The notes under the pieces were generated by a model. That model was not told where the DNA came from, ran no database searches, and saw only the letters and a program-made list of their open reading frames with translations. The position numbers were made by a program, and so were the translations under genes. DNA of 64,000 nt. It comes from Eurosta solidaginis (Eukaryota; Arthropoda; Insecta; Diptera; Tephritidae). This document shows positions 1 through 10,431 of this stretch, in pieces (position 1 is the first letter of the stretch; the number at the start of each line of letters is the position of its first letter). The stretch lies in contig NC_090322.1 of the NCBI RefSeq assembly GCF_040869045.1, forward strand, positions 168,406,672-168,470,671, in the 5' to 3' direction.

Positions 1-800
1 TGATTTAAACCGCAATTTATCTGGGTGCAAATGGCATTTAGCGCGGTGGTAGTGCTATGGAGTTTTCTGAAGCCCTGCTGATGACAGGCTAGCTGCAAAT
101 TTGCTTGGAAATAGGGGAGCAAAATGGCTTCAAGCGTCTTTGCTACTGGCGATAGGAGAGATAACGGACGATACGACTCTCCTATGTTAGCAGGTTTCCC
201 AGGCTTTAGTAGTGGGACCACCTTGGCCATTTTCCATTTTTCGGGTATGACAAAGGTGGAAAGAGACAGGTTGAAGACATGTGCTAAATATTTGAAACCC
301 TCTTTCCCTAGGCTTTTAAACATCGGCATGGCTATGCCGCCTGGGCCCACAGCTTTGCATGGTTTAGCGTGACCAATGGCGTCCTCAACCTCTTTAGCGG
401 TGATGGTGATTGGTGACGCGCTGAATTTGTGTTTATGTGCGTGTCTGTTGGCCCTCCGTCTATCTTTGTCCACCGTAGAATGCATTATATATTGTCGGCA
501 GAAAGCGCTCGCGCATTTTTTCGCATTCGACAGTATTTTATCGCCAAAGGCGATGGAAACTTTGTCTTTATGCTTAGACGGATTCGATAGGGACTTTACG
601 GTGGACCAAAGTTTACCCACATCGGTGGAGAGGTTACAACCTCTTAGGTGCTCCTCCATTTCGCCCGCTTGTGTTCATCCACAAGCAATCTGATGCGTTG
701 GTTTATATCCCTTATTTGGGGATCGCCTAGATCAAGCTGTCTTATAAGGTCACGTTCTCTCGCTAAGTTTGCGGCCTCCGCCTGGAAGTGGGCCGAATTT
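1..800 (-). pseudogene. Jockey-like reverse transcriptase, N-terminal half
   Basis: The minus strand stays open from about 800 to base 1 in one frame. It shows the RT entry motifs CKAVGPGGIAMPMFKSLG, PEKWKMAKVVPLLKPGKP, ESYRPLSLLSPVAKTLEA and HQQGFRKLHSTTTALNAI, corresponding to RT blocks 0 to 2. The catalytic YADD block would lie outside the window. It follows the endonuclease after a one-base frameshift near 800. Plus-strand open frames over the same bases are shadows. Confidence 0.87.
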
Positions 801-1524
801 CGCGAATTCTTCCGGCGAGAATGAAACGTGCCGAGGCGGATTCAATGACCTTACGGAAGGCACGCTCCCCTTGGCAGGCATCAGTCTGGATAGGGAGGGC
901 AGCAAAGAGGTTGTCTGTAAAAGATTTATATTCGTCCCACTTTCCTTTTTTGAAGTTTATGAAAGTGCGTTTTTCTGTGACGATGAAGTCGGCGGTGCGC
1001 TCGAGCGAAATAAGTATAGGCAGGTGGTCGGATGCCAATGTTACCATCGCCTGCCAGTTGACGCAGTTTACGAGTTCTGCGCTCACGATTGAGATATCTG
1101 GCGAACTGTGACAGCTTCCTACCATACGTCTGGGGGTGTCTCCGTTTATTGTGCAGAACGTCGTTTCTTCTGTTTGATCCGCCAACATCTCACCCCTACT
1201 GTCCGCCCGCAAATTTGAATGCCATAGATCGTGATGGGCATTGAAATCGCCTAAGATAATGCGATTGTTGCCAGTGAGTAAGGCGCTGATATTAGGGCGG
1301 TATCCACTAGGGCAACAGGTGGCAGGAGGGATGTAGATGTTGATAATTTCTAGGTTTGCATCGTCTGCGTCCTTGGGCAAGCATTGGGGTACCCGGATGA
1401 TTTGGGTTTGCGACCTGGCAACATGGCGTGATGAAACCCGTCGGGGGGTTGCCGTCGCGGAGACCAGAACATCTAGGAAAGTGGCACCACCCGAGGCAGG
1501 AGCTGCATTGGGCGGATGTCGCAA
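763..1524 (-). pseudogene. LINE endonuclease domain (EEP fold)
   Basis: This 253-codon open stretch encodes the apurinic-like endonuclease that nicks the target DNA during target-primed reverse transcription. Diagnostic motifs are ILGDFNAHHDLWHSN, with the catalytic D and N, and SDHLPILISL with the active-site SDH near the end of the domain. The reading frame is lost around 795-805: the open frame runs into a stop at 763, while the frame that continues into the reverse transcriptase (AHFQAEAANLARER...) is shifted by one. The start codon is not a true gene start, because upstream zinc-finger sequence in another frame belonged to the same protein. Confidence 0.88.
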
Positions 1525-1955
1525 ACATATATATTTTGTGCTGGCAAACGGTGCAAACGGAGGTAGGGACTAAGAGTCTGTTTCCCTGACCTACACGATT
1601 GCTGCCGGAAAAGAGGGGGGGAGAAGACGGGGGCAGGGGCTGATGCTCAGCATTGCTACTCCGACTCTACTACGAAGATAGTAGTTATGAGTGGTAGCAG
1701 CGGTTTGAGTTGTTGTCGCCGTGGGGCGCGAGCGGCAGTGGGTACTTGTTGTGGCTTGCTGAGCAGCGGGGCTGCTGGCAGGTAGTGGGGGCGCTTAGGC
1801 GTAGACTACGGGACACCCTTGGGCGTGAACAGCAAGGAGCCACAAAAGATTTATAAAAGTTACGTGGACGTCGGGTTTTGGGGTCAAGCCTAGAACAACC
1901 TGTCCGATGCAACCATCCCTTACACGAGACACACTGAACAGAGTATGACCGTCCT
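1525..1955 (-). pseudogene. Zinc-finger-like N-terminal region of the Jockey-like ORF
   Basis: The translation holds a Cys/His cluster containing SVQCVSCKGWLHRTGC and then KSFVAPCC, with spacing like a small PHD or zinc-ribbon fold. A second cluster, CSSCLGWCHFPRC, lies just downstream in another frame near 1440-1500. Such fingers stand in front of the endonuclease in several fly Jockey-type elements. Stops and frame changes between 1525 and 1690 separate this part from the endonuclease. Nucleic-acid binding is inferred from the family, not shown here. Confidence 0.65.
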
Positions 1956-2651
1956 AAAAAGATTCTTTTCCCTGCTCTCAGAATCGCCACGGGCTGTCTT
2001 CTTATGTCCCCAGAACACCATCTGCATAATGAGGCGAGAATACTCCCCATCAGGGAGAGAAATGAGATGCTGACCAAACAGTTCCTGTTGAATACCTAGA
2101 AACCTGAGCATCGGAACAGACATCTGATTGATGAGCCAGCACCGCTTAGGGGCTTAAGGAGTCATCTCCGTAAGCATTTTGAGGAAATACGGCACCTGAG
2201 AACCCAGCCGTATGAAGCGAAAAAACACAAGCAGGTCCTTGGTGAACTCCACAAACAGGCGTCGGACTTTTATGCCGGGAATTGCCCGGTGAATCCAGTA
2301 CTCAAAGAAAAGTATCCAAAACTCGCGGAGGAGGAACGCATACTCCCCAGGGAAACGCGTGTCACTCTTGCTCAACTTCGTTCTGGATACTGTAACAGGT
2401 TAAACTCTTACCTATCCAGAATCAACCCCGACATACAAAATGTATGCCTCGCTTGCAATGTGTCCCCATATGACACCAACCATCTCTTTAATTGTAATGT
2501 GGAACCAACGCCTCTAACACCCCTTTCCTTATGGTCCACCCTTGTTGAAACAGCGAGTTTCCTTGGACTCCCGTTAGAGGATATTGATGACAATTTGTGA
2601 TCGGTCGCGGCTGTTAGGTGGGGGAAGCACTGTTACAACAACAACAACAGG
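1956..2651 (+). mobile_element. Jockey-like LINE, 5'-truncated 3' end with (CAA)n tail
   Basis: About 650 bases encode the C-terminal part of a Jockey-type ORF2 downstream of the RT core, with motifs ATGCLLMSPEHHLHNEARIL, LIDEPAPLRGLRSHLRKHF and ACNVSPYDTNHLFNC, the last being a Cys/His knuckle. An in-frame TAG lies at 2097-2099. The ORF ends at 2598-2600, followed by a 33-base 3' UTR and an ACAACAACAACAACA tail at 2634-2650. A near-identical fragment occurs at 45798-46130, including the same tail. It meets the minus-strand Jockey-like element head to head near 1955. Confidence 0.85.
2289..2600 (+). pseudogene. C-terminal segment of Jockey-like ORF2
   Basis: This is the last open stretch (103 codons) of the same element. 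It contains EEERILPRETRVTLAQLRSG, the CxxC...H...C knuckle CLACNVSPYDTNHLFNC, and the terminal LGLPLEDIDDNL before TGA. In the family it is the tail of the RT protein and may bind nucleic acid; here it is a truncated leftover. It differs from the 45.8-kb copy at a handful of residues. Confidence 0.8.
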
Positions 2652-3189
2652 AACTTTGTGTTGCCAAATACTCGCTTGCTAAATATGTGTATGATACATT
2701 CTTATTTGTAACATGAGTCGTGAGGTGAGGTTGACATGCGGAAGCTGTGAATTGCGCTTATCAACCCCTTGGATCCCTGTAGAACATGATCTTTTGCTGA
2801 GAGAGGACTTTACTTTTAGTTGCCTACTCAGCGCAGAGTATCATTTTGTTGGAAAGATTGATTAATAGCTGGATTTCTTTCTATACTGACTTTTTTGAAT
2901 GCGTTAATGCTGGTTCCCAAATAAACGAAGCCTTATCCTCTTTCGAAATTAGGGGGCACCGCAATTACAAATGCATGTTAAGTACTTTGGTTTGCTTTAT
3001 GCACTTGAGCTTTGCAGGTGGGGTTCCGGTGTCATAAAGGAGTACCCTCAGCTTGTTCCGCACTGCGTTGTATTGTCTTCCATGCTGGCAAGACAGAGCT
3101 TATAGTGGGTTGGCTGGTTATCTCTTATATTGCTTTTTCTTCTTGTAGCAGACTATGTTTCTAGCACTGTATTGAGATGATCCCTTAAG
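2652..3189. other. Unassigned spacer
   Basis: I see no recognisable gene or repeat. A 63-codon open frame at 2846-3037 has no motif and no sign of conserved coding. Confidence 0.5.
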
Positions 3190-3200
3190 AGCAGGTTTTT
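3190..3200. repeat. Left TSD of CAA retroposon copy 1
   Basis: AGCAGGTTTTT here matches 3524-3534 exactly. Confidence 0.85.
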
Positions 3201-3523
3201 GTGGGATTCAAAGGGTTGTGTAGCGCAATATATAGCTTCTCCAAACCAATTGTCAACCTCATCTTCGAGTGTGCGAATCCCGTTTCACTAACAGACGAGG
3301 CTCTGGCGATCACAAGCTCCTCATGGAACTTGGGGGTGGGGAGGGAAGGATGGTCTGAAGGTTAAATGTGGCCATATAAATCGTTCCAGAGATGGTCGGG
3401 CTAACACCTTAATGGTGCTGTGTTACCGGAGCGTACCGTATCTGTATCCGGCAAAGGACCACCACATCGATAACACTCCCTAAAGCCTTCGCCGAGTAAC
3501 CTTATCGCTACTACAACAACAAC
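3201..3523 (+). mobile_element. CAA-tailed short retroposon, copy 1
   Basis: This non-coding 323-bp unit begins TTCAAAGGGTTGTGTAGCGC a few bases in and ends in CTACAACAACAACA. It is flanked by a perfect 11-bp duplication, AGCAGGTTTTT, at 3190-3200 and 3524-3534, which marks it as a real insertion made by target-primed reverse transcription. Just before the tail lies a short stem-loop, degenerate here (ACTCCC...CGAGT) but perfect in other copies. Seven more copies lie in the window. It carries no ORF and must borrow enzymes from a LINE. Confidence 0.88.
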
Positions 3524-3534
3524 AGCAGGTTTTT
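3524..3534. repeat. Right TSD of CAA retroposon copy 1
   Basis: AGCAGGTTTTT directly after the CAA tail matches 3190-3200. Confidence 0.85.
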
Positions 3535-4256
3535 TTAAACAACTTCGATAAAATTCCTCAAAGTCTTCGGAGAGTTGTCATTTCCAAAGTGTGCCATTTT
3601 CATAATTTAGTTGAGTTTACTGTTTCAGTGAAATTAAAATCCTACATAGAATTCTAATTCCTGACAGTTATTTTTCCGTTCACAAACTCGGCAGCCGTAA
3701 TTAACCTTATGATTTGTGACCAAGTTCCAATGTTTGTCGCTTCAGACTGCTTTAATTGCCACACATCATAATGTAACTCATTGTAATCCTAAATGGAGGT
3801 CAAGGTTCAACGCTTACGACGATTACTTTAAGGGGAATATGCAGTTAAAGACATTCATACCCACGTACATATGCACATAAGTAGAAAAATGTCTAGCAGC
3901 TAGTGATGAAACGATCCGCAGTACTGAACTCAGATAATCGGTTCTTTAAAGAACTGACGACACCGATTTTTTCAAGCACGGAAAAATGCGTTCGAGTCCT
4001 ATTGCGGGTCCAAGTTTGAGAGCTGAGCTGAGCTCAATGGATCCGCGATTTCGTTTCAAAAAAACAAAAAATGGGCTGCGCTGAGCTCAATTGATCCACG
4101 ATTTCGTTTCAAAAAATCAGAAAATGGGTTGCGCTGTCGGTTTTGAAGGACCCCAAACCGTCCTAATTGTCCTCTTTCGAGAATAAAGCAAGGTAAGGGT
4201 GAGATTTCGATCAAGAGAATTTCCTGATTTTTCTACTCGGAGGCATTTTCTTCTAT
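3535..4256. other. Unassigned spacer with a short tandem duplication
   Basis: No gene is visible. The only structure is the 53-bp tandem duplication at 4027-4132. Confidence 0.5.
4027..4132. repeat. 53-bp tandem duplication
   Basis: Two head-to-tail units start GCTGAGCTCAATGGATCC (4027) and GCTGAGCTCAATTGATCC (4080). They differ at a few positions and share the internal GATTTCGTTTCAAAAAA. Confidence 0.8.
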
Positions 4257-4268
4257 GGTGAATATGGG
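4257..4268. repeat. Left TSD of LINE copy 1
   Basis: GGTGAATATGGG is repeated exactly at 6569-6580. Confidence 0.88.
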
Positions 4269-4372
4269 TTAGGTTAGGGTGAACTGGCCGGTCCATGAGG
4301 ACCTCACATAGACTGAATAAGTCCGTAGTGTTACCATAAGTTTGTTTTAACGACCAAACTGAAAAAACCCTA

Positions 4373-4720
4373 TCAAAAACCAGGACCTATGTTATAAAAT
4401 AACTCCGTCCTCTTGGCAAATACTAGAAGCTTCCTAGGACTTAAGCCACTTGCTGCTTCTAGATCTGACAGCTGTATCACTCCTAATAGCCGGAGTCTTA
4501 GCCTGGCAAGTGCAGGGCAAGAGCACAGAACGTGCTCGATCGTTTCCTCCTCCAGCCCGCACTTCCTACATATGCTATCACCGACCAAGCCTAATTTAAA
4601 GGCATGTGACTACAGAAGGCAGTGCCCAGTCATAATACCCGTCATGAGTCTACAGTCCTCTCTTTTTAATGATAGAAGCAACTTTGTTAGTCTAAGGTTG
4701 TAAGCCCTACACATAATCTT
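4373..4720 (-). pseudogene. C-terminal Cys/His knuckle of LINE copy 1
   Basis: The product contains CRKCGLEEETIEHVLCSCPAL, a CxxC...H...C cluster typical of the tail of RNase H-type LINE proteins. It then ends ...RKLLVFAKRTELFYNIGPGF. Stops lie between it and RNase H. The same block recurs at 8639, 25142 and 27905. Confidence 0.8.
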
Positions 4721-4741
4721 CGACACTTTACAGCCCCGCTC

Positions 4742-5508
4742 TTAAACCCACGGCTTTCCTGCTTGGCCGATCACGTGCACCTCTCGCCTTCGCTTAATTT
4801 CCCCCAGTCTAATTGGGACGTCTACGGAGCAAGCTTCAAGAGATGCGCCCTTTTTAGCTAGTTCATCCGCTTTTTCATTCCCATCTATTCCCATATGCCC
4901 TGCGACGCAATATAGATGTATGCTTCTCCCTGTCCCTATTCTCCCCAGGGACTGCTCACACTCTAACACGCATGTAAATGCTGTGCTATGCGAGATTATT
5001 GCCTTAATTGCTGCTTGACTGTCAATATAAAAGTTAACACGATTGAAGCTTGGGCTGTTTTCTTCCAGGGTTTCTACTGCTTTGGTTACGGCTACTATTT
5101 CCGCTTGGAAAACGCTACAATAATCTGGCAGCATGTAGGATCTGTTTATTTCCGGATCAGCACAGTATACCGCAGACCCTACTCCTTCCACTACTTTGGA
5201 ACCATCTGTGTACACATGTATCACCCGTCCGCCATTTGAGCACCCATGCGCCAACCGTCCACCTCTATTGTGGCCTTAAGATCGCCCTCGAAGCGCAGAT
5301 AGGGAATCATGTAGTCTGTTCGTCTTGTGATTGATGACGCTATACTACTATGGGCGTATGGTCGGCGCTCAAGCTGCCCCGAGGCACCGAGCCTGGTTGC
5401 AGTTGTTACCGCTATGTTCTTTGCTACCAGGTCTACAGGTGGAATGTGCAGAATGGCATACTGTGCAGCTGTCGGGGTTGTTTTCAGGACTCTCGTAATG
5501 CTAAGCAT
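4742..5508 (-). pseudogene. RT thumb and RNase H domain of LINE copy 1
   Basis: The segment 5508-5221 carries the RT thumb or connection (LKTTPTAAQYAILHIPPVD). The segment 5254-4742 carries RNase H with HVYTDGSKVVEGVGSA (first Asp), VFQAEIVAVTKAVETL (Glu), NFYIDSQAAIKAIISH (Asp) and AGHMGIDGNEKADELAKKGA (the His and Asp of the last block). All four catalytic acidic positions look present. The two open parts overlap in different frames near 5221-5254, so a frameshift separates them. RNase H degrades the RNA strand of the hybrid made by RT. Confidence 0.9.
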
Positions 5509-5535
5509 TGATAGTCTGCATACCCCCTGCTACTG

Positions 5536-6568
5536 CTACAACAACAACAACAACAACGTACCCCCTCCAATTTTTTGAGGTAGGGTGCTTTTTGTGTGGA
5601 TGTCCACCAAACGTGAACTCCATAGTATAGGATAGGACTTACAATCGCTGTAAAAACCCAATGAGAAAGAGGGCAATAAGCCCCACGTACACCCCATCAT
5701 TATTTCACATGCATAAAGTGCCGCTGAAGCCTTCTTCACCCTCTCCTCCACGTTGAGCTTCCATGACAGCTTACTGTCTAGGATGATTCCTAGATACTTT
5801 GTGAAAGGTTTCTCCTGTAGGGTCACCCCTCCTAACTTAGGCCTGATCCAATTTGGAACCTTGTACCTCTTTGTAAACAAGACCATATCCGTCTTATCCG
5901 CGTTGACTTTCAACCCGACATTTGATGCCCAGATATGAATATCTCGAAGCGCCCGATCCATCAAAGAGCTAATCGTTGGAAGGCACTTTCCACTTATGAT
6001 AATTCCAACGTCATCCGCGTAAGGCGTAAGTTTTACGGGTCCCTCATCAAATCGCCTGAGCAGTTGGTTGATGACCAGCGTCCACAGCAGAGGTGATAGC
6101 ACCCCTCCCTGCGGCGTTCGCCTGTCCACTGATTTCGTGGCCTCGTACAATCCTCATTGTGATGTCATCTTCCTGCAATTTAACATGCAGCCGATCCATC
6201 TGGTTAAGGCTGGATGTACTTTAATGTAATTAAGACCATCCATAATCGCCCATTTAGAAACATTATTGAAAGCCCTGGCAATGTCTAATAAGACTCCTAG
6301 ATCATATTCCTTATATTCCAGGGCTTTCTCTACGCTTATTACTACCCTATGCAATGCGGTGTTTACCGACTTGCCTTTGGTGTACGCATGCTGTGTTGTG
6401 GAGAGTAGCTTTTCATCCACGTTGGACTTTATGTACACATCTATCAGCCTTTCAAAGGTTTTCAGCAGAAATGATGTTAAGCTAATGGGTCTATAATCTT
6501 TGGGATACACGTGACCGATCTTCCCCGCCTTTGGTAGGAAAGCTACACGAGCAGTTCTCCAAGAAAGC
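5536..6568 (-). pseudogene. Reverse transcriptase of RNase H LINE copy 1
   Basis: Two open segments, 6568-6154 and 6150-5536, together cover most of the RT. The first shows WRTARVAFLPKAGKIGH, YPKDYRPISLTSFLLKTFE and GVLLDIARAFNNV, which is motif A with its catalytic Asp. The second shows RRTPQGGVLSPLLWTLVIN, then YADDVGIII, the catalytic motif C, and KYLGIILDSKLSW. The two parts are separated by a frame change at about 6150. The C-terminal side is broken by a CAA/TTG microsatellite at 5538-5557, read as a run of Leu before a stop. RT extends the nicked target during integration. Confidence 0.9.
5538..5557. repeat. (ACA)n microsatellite inside the RT region
   Basis: Six to seven ACA units interrupt the LINE reading frame between the RT fingers/palm part and the thumb. 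The run resembles the CAA tails of other retroposons here but has no associated element. Confidence 0.75.
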
Positions 6569-6580
6569 GGTGAATATGGG
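6569..6580. repeat. Right TSD of LINE copy 1
   Basis: GGTGAATATGGG matches 4257-4268. Confidence 0.88.
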
Positions 6581-7355
6581 AATTTCATAATTTATCCCCA
6601 ACAAACCTTTTATTTTCTCATATCAACTTAAATAGCAGCATAAAATTCACCTCCCTTTCCTCCGCCTTTTTGTCTGCAGCCCACACACTCCTCTTCCTTT
6701 TAAATGTCCCTAACCTAAAAGCTTCTGAATAGAGAATCTGTTGGTATACGCTTTCGACGCAGATTTGTTTAGTTTCGAAAATAAGCTGGTGTTTCCATAT
6801 CGAAATATGAATTTGTAATCATTCCAGAGGGTTATCATCGCTTTATGATAGAAGCCGTATAGAGCTGAACGCCACTTTAATATCTGTTTCGAAACCTTAA
6901 CTGACCAAATAATCTGCAATTTCTTACTCTTAAATATGGTGGTGTCTGGTGATCAGGTTAATGAAATCTAACGATATGGAATCGGCTTGATTGGAACATT
7001 ATAAAATATTCGGCGTGGCCCTATCCAATCTTCACTGACCTACTAGTCCTCTTCAACATATTTTCTCTCCCCTCGCCACGGTCGGGCTTGTGGAGTTTCA
7101 TCGTCAGGGCCGGGTTTATATTTTATATCGATATTTAGCAATGAGGCGAAGGGTTTTCTCTATAAATTACGTTGGTTAACAGGTGGTCATAAATGTTATT
7201 GTTAGGATGCGCCTTTAGTGTACGGAGCGTTTAGTTTAGAGAGCAGCTTTTTGTTCATGAGCACCTGGAATGTAAGCTCTTTCCAAGGGGAACTAATTAT
7301 TCGGACTATACAATTTTAGAAAATTCGCCAGACATCACTCACGTAAGGGTGCTTG
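6581..7355. other. Unassigned spacer
   Basis: AT-rich sequence without motif-bearing frames. Nothing recognisable. Confidence 0.5.
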
Positions 7356-7367
7356 ACACCGGACTCG
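7356..7367. repeat. Left TSD of CAA retroposon copy 2
   Basis: ACACCGGACTCG pairs with ACACTGGACTCG at 7710-7721. Confidence 0.8.
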
Positions 7368-7709
7368 GGGTTTCAAGGGGTTGTGTAGCGCAACCCTCTC
7401 AAGGGGTTGCCAGAGCACTATATAGCTTCTCCAACCCAATTGTCACACCTACCCGCGTCGAATCCTGTTTCGTTAACAGACGACGCTTTGGCGATCCCAC
7501 GCTCCTCATGGAACTAGGGGGTGGGGAGGGGGGATGACCTTGAAGGCTTAATGTGGTTATATAAATCGTTCCCGAGATGGTCGGGCTAGTACCTTAATGG
7601 TGCTTTGTTACCGGAACGTACCGGATCTAAGGCAAGGGACCATCGACATCGATAACACTCCCCAAACCCTTCGGGGAGTGTCTTTATCGTTAATACAACA
7701 ACAACAACA
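7368..7709 (+). mobile_element. CAA-tailed short retroposon, copy 2
   Basis: This is a 342-bp copy starting in GGGTTTCAAGGGGTTGTGTA and ending ACAACAACAACAACA. The flanks ACACCGGACTCG (7356-7367) and ACACTGGACTCG (7710-7721) form a 12-bp duplication with one mismatch. The 3' stem-loop is perfect here (CTCCCC...GGGGAG, 7658-7678). The copy is 5'-truncated compared with copies that begin CCCCAGCGGGTTAG. Confidence 0.9.
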
Positions 7710-7721
7710 ACACTGGACTCG

Positions 7722-8280
7722 AGTATCTCAGTCTTAAATGACTTGGAACCGCACGTCATTACTAGCAACGCATGTATGAATTATAGACGTCTGAGAACAT
7801 CCAAAGCTATCCTTTAATGAAAGTGTATGTGGAAGTTTCGTTTTGAAAGATCCTCTACGACTAATGCATATCTTACCACATTTTTGTACGCATGTATGTA
7901 TATACATACATACATATGTATAAAGTTAAATGAATGTGTACATTATGCATTTTCAAACACCATGGCGACACCACAACTGCCAACGAGCGTTAAGCTCCAA
8001 TTGCTTCCCATTTACAAATAGCCGTCTTAGGCAAACGTAGTCAAGCAATTCTTCCATAGTTGCTTGTGCATTCTCACATATTATATATAGTAAAATATGT
8101 TTAATGCCCGAGTAGTATCATCAAATGAAACGCCATTACCGGAATCCTTTTAAGGAGAGGTGGCATAAGGTCAACGGCCATTGACTTTTTTACCACTTCC
8201 AATGGCCACAAAGTCAAATAAAGTTATGTCCGTATGAAATTGTGGCAACAGTAAATTAAAATTTTGTTTTAATTTTACTA
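7722..8280. other. Unassigned spacer
   Basis: Contains a TACATACATACATATG microsatellite near 7900 and no supported gene. Confidence 0.5.
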
Positions 8281-8290
8281 TTAAGATGTT

Positions 8291-8452
8291 ATGATAACCA
8301 TTAAGGATCTAGCCCGACCATCTCGGGAACGACACATTAAACCTTCAGACCATCCCTCCCTCCCCACCCCCAAGATCCATGAGGAGCTTGGGGTCGCCAC
8401 GACAGGCATACCTACCGCGGGTATATTCTGACCCCCTAACCAGCTGGGGGAC
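8291..8452 (-). mobile_element. CAA-tailed short retroposon, copy 3, internally deleted
   Basis: On the minus strand the unit begins CCCCAGCTGGTTAGGGGG, the family's full-length 5' end. It keeps the CCCGCGGTAGGTATGCCTGTCG block, then jumps directly to the GGCGACCCCAAGC block, so the middle is deleted. The stem-loop and CAA tail are missing. Flanking GTTATGA and ATTATGA could be a worn TSD, but that is weak. Confidence 0.7.
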
Positions 8453-8505
8453 ATTATGAGCATCCTGCTTTCTCTAAAATGGTCATAATATAAACGCTTT
8501 GTTTC

Positions 8506-8518
8506 TCAAGTGGCCATA
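8506..8518. repeat. Left TSD of LINE copy 2
   Basis: TCAAGTGGCCATA pairs with TCAAGTGGCTATA at 9420-9432. Confidence 0.82.
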
Positions 8519-9419
8519 GGTTAGGTTAGGTTGAACATGAGGAACTCACATAAACGGAATGAGTCCGTAGTGTTACCAGAAGTTTATTTAACGACCAAAC
8601 TGAAAAACCCTATCAAAAACCTGGACCTATGTTATAAATCATATAACATATAACTCCGTCCTCTTGGCAAGCACTAGAAGATTTCTAGGACTTATGCCAC
8701 TTGCTGTTTCTAGATCTGACAGCTGTATCACTCCTAATAGCTGGAGTCTTAATATGGCTAGCGCAGGACACGAGCACAAAACGTGCTCGATCGTTTCCTC
8801 CTTCAACCCACACAATACATCAGCTATCACTAGCCAATCCCAATTTAAGGGCATGTGACGCCAGAAGGCAGTCAGAATACCAGTCATGAGTAGAATACCC
8901 GTCATGAGTATACAGTCCTCTCTTTTTAATGATAGAAGCAACTTTGTTAGTCTAAGGTTGTAAGACCTACACATAATCTTCGACACTTTACAGCTCCCCG
9001 CTTGGACCCACGCCTTTCCCGCTTGGTTGATCATGTGCACCTCTCGCCTTCTCTTAATCTCGCGCAATCTAATTGGAACGTCTACGGACCAAGCTTCAAG
9101 GGATACGCCCTTTTTGGCTTGTTCATCTGCCTTTTCATTCCGCACTGTGACCCAATATAGATGTATGCTTTTCCCCGCCACGATTATTTCCAGGGACTGC
9201 TTACACTTTAACACACTTTTGCTGTGCTATGCGAGATTATTGCCTTAATTGCTGCTTGACCAGCTTGATCAGCACTGTATAACGCAGACCCTACTCCGTC
9301 CACTACCTTGGAACCATCTGTGTACACATGTCTCGCCTCGTCCGCCATTTGAGCAGCCTTGCGCCAACCGTCCACCTCTATTGTGGCCTTAAGATCCCCC
9401 TCGAAGCGGAGATAGGGAA
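8519..9419 (-). mobile_element. RNase H LINE, 5'-truncated, copy 2
   Basis: This 901-bp minus-strand fragment keeps a worn RNase H region (HVYTDGSKVVDGVGSALY) and the C-terminal block. It ends in GGTTAGGTTAGGTT on the plus strand. Flanks TCAAGTGGCCATA (8506-8518) and TCAAGTGGCTATA (9420-9432) form a 13-bp TSD with one mismatch. Several internal deletions remove part of RNase H: the text jumps from SADQ to AAIKAIISHST. Confidence 0.9.
8639..9214 (-). pseudogene. RNase H end and C-terminal knuckle, LINE copy 2
   Basis: This open stretch contains NEKADEQAKKGVSLEAWSVD, LRLTKLLLSLKRED, a local duplication (LMTGILLMTGILTAFW), and GLKEETIEHVLCSCPALA with one Cys of the knuckle lost. It is a decayed relative of 4373-5254. 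Confidence 0.8.
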
Positions 9420-9432
9420 TCAAGTGGCTATA

Positions 9433-10431
9433 AGGTCAATTATTTTGTTTAGCACCTCCACATTTTAATTGTTACTAACTGTTGAAATACAGTTACGTCT
9501 TTTATTACTTTTGATAATTTTGTTCAGTCGATTAAATTTTCCAATACGTCGCTCCTTTTCCTACATTTTTACCCTAAACTAGTGAAAAAAGGATAAAAAA
9601 CTGGACTCTCTCTGAGTTAAGAAGAATTAAAAGATTAGAGAAAATTTGGAATGACAAATTGCGCCAAAAACCCACTGGGAGCTTTTGATGACTTCAGACT
9701 TATTTTCGAGGCACAGCTTTTATAAAACTTCCGTGTATGTCCTAAATGGCCATAAAGATAAATTAAGAAAGGTATTCAAAGTCCATACCTCTTAAGACCA
9801 TTTGAAGTGGTCATAATGTCAATTGACCCTTTGGCCATTGACTTTTTGTCACCCCACCTCTTTATAACTTGACTCTATTGGGCGTTCTCGTTTCGCACCA
9901 CCCGCCCATTTTGAACTAGTTAGTGAGGGAACCGTTTTACGGGTAATTGGCAATATAACGTTTCCTTGGAGTAGCACAGTGGTTTCGTGTATTATCTGAT
10001 ATCCTTTTTTCATGTATTCCGTTCTTTTTCGCTGTTGTTTGCGTCTTGTATTGAACTCTTTCTTAAGCCAAATCCGGTTTGCATTTGTTATCGTGTACAT
10101 CGGAAGGGCCATGACGCATATGGTTGCGATCAAATTAGACTTTGTATAAATTACTTAGAGGTAATGTGAAGAGTTGGGTTGCACAGTGTAGGATTACTAA
10201 AACCCACAATTCATAAGAAACAGTTGCGTCAGTTACAGTTACGTAGGACAGAACCATGTCGGTGTAAATGCATCCTTATTTCGTAAATAAGTTATTTATT
10301 AATTTGTATGCATTCCATGGAGCTCATCGTTTTTCTCATTGAAGGGGTCATCTTCTGGGTCTGTATGAAGAATTGTTATCTTTAACTCTGAGCCTCTCTA
10401 TAAAGATCATGCTTGTTTTTGTTGTTATAAC
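9433..10431. other. Unassigned spacer
   Basis: Several variants of AAGTGGYCATAAAGTCAA recur (9427, 9809) and resemble 8160-8220, suggesting a low-copy old repeat. No gene is supported. Confidence 0.4.

Larger units (their letters stand above)
1..1955 (-). mobile_element. Jockey-like non-LTR retrotransposon, 3' end outside window
   Basis: Reading leftwards from about 1955 come, in order, a Cys/His zinc-finger region, an endonuclease domain and the first part of a reverse transcriptase that runs off the window at base 1. This is the order of the second ORF of Jockey-group LINEs. At its right edge it abuts, head to head, a Jockey-like fragment on the plus strand (from about 1956), so the 5' end is truncated or rearranged there. 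Frameshifts separate the domains, so the copy is dead. No TSD can be seen because one end lies outside the window. Confidence 0.85.
4269..6568 (-). mobile_element. RNase H-bearing LINE (R1/LOA-like), 5'-truncated, copy 1
   Basis: This 2.3-kb minus-strand LINE is bounded by a perfect 12-bp duplication, GGTGAATATGGG, at 4257-4268 and 6569-6580. It encodes RT, an RNase H domain and a C-terminal CCHC-like knuckle. The 5' end (endonuclease and ORF1) is missing, as expected from incomplete reverse transcription. Its sense-strand 3' end finishes in CCTAACCTAA rather than poly(A). Other copies lie at 8519-9419, 25045-25739 and 27797-28273, with a diverged piece at 34385. The clade call, an RNase H-containing R1/I/LOA group, rests on domain order and motif feel only. 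Confidence 0.9.

Noticed and set aside
4262..4275. TTAGGTTAGG as a telomere remnant
   Set aside because: The same motif ends every copy of the LINE and lies inside the TSDs, so it belongs to the element, not to a chromosome end.
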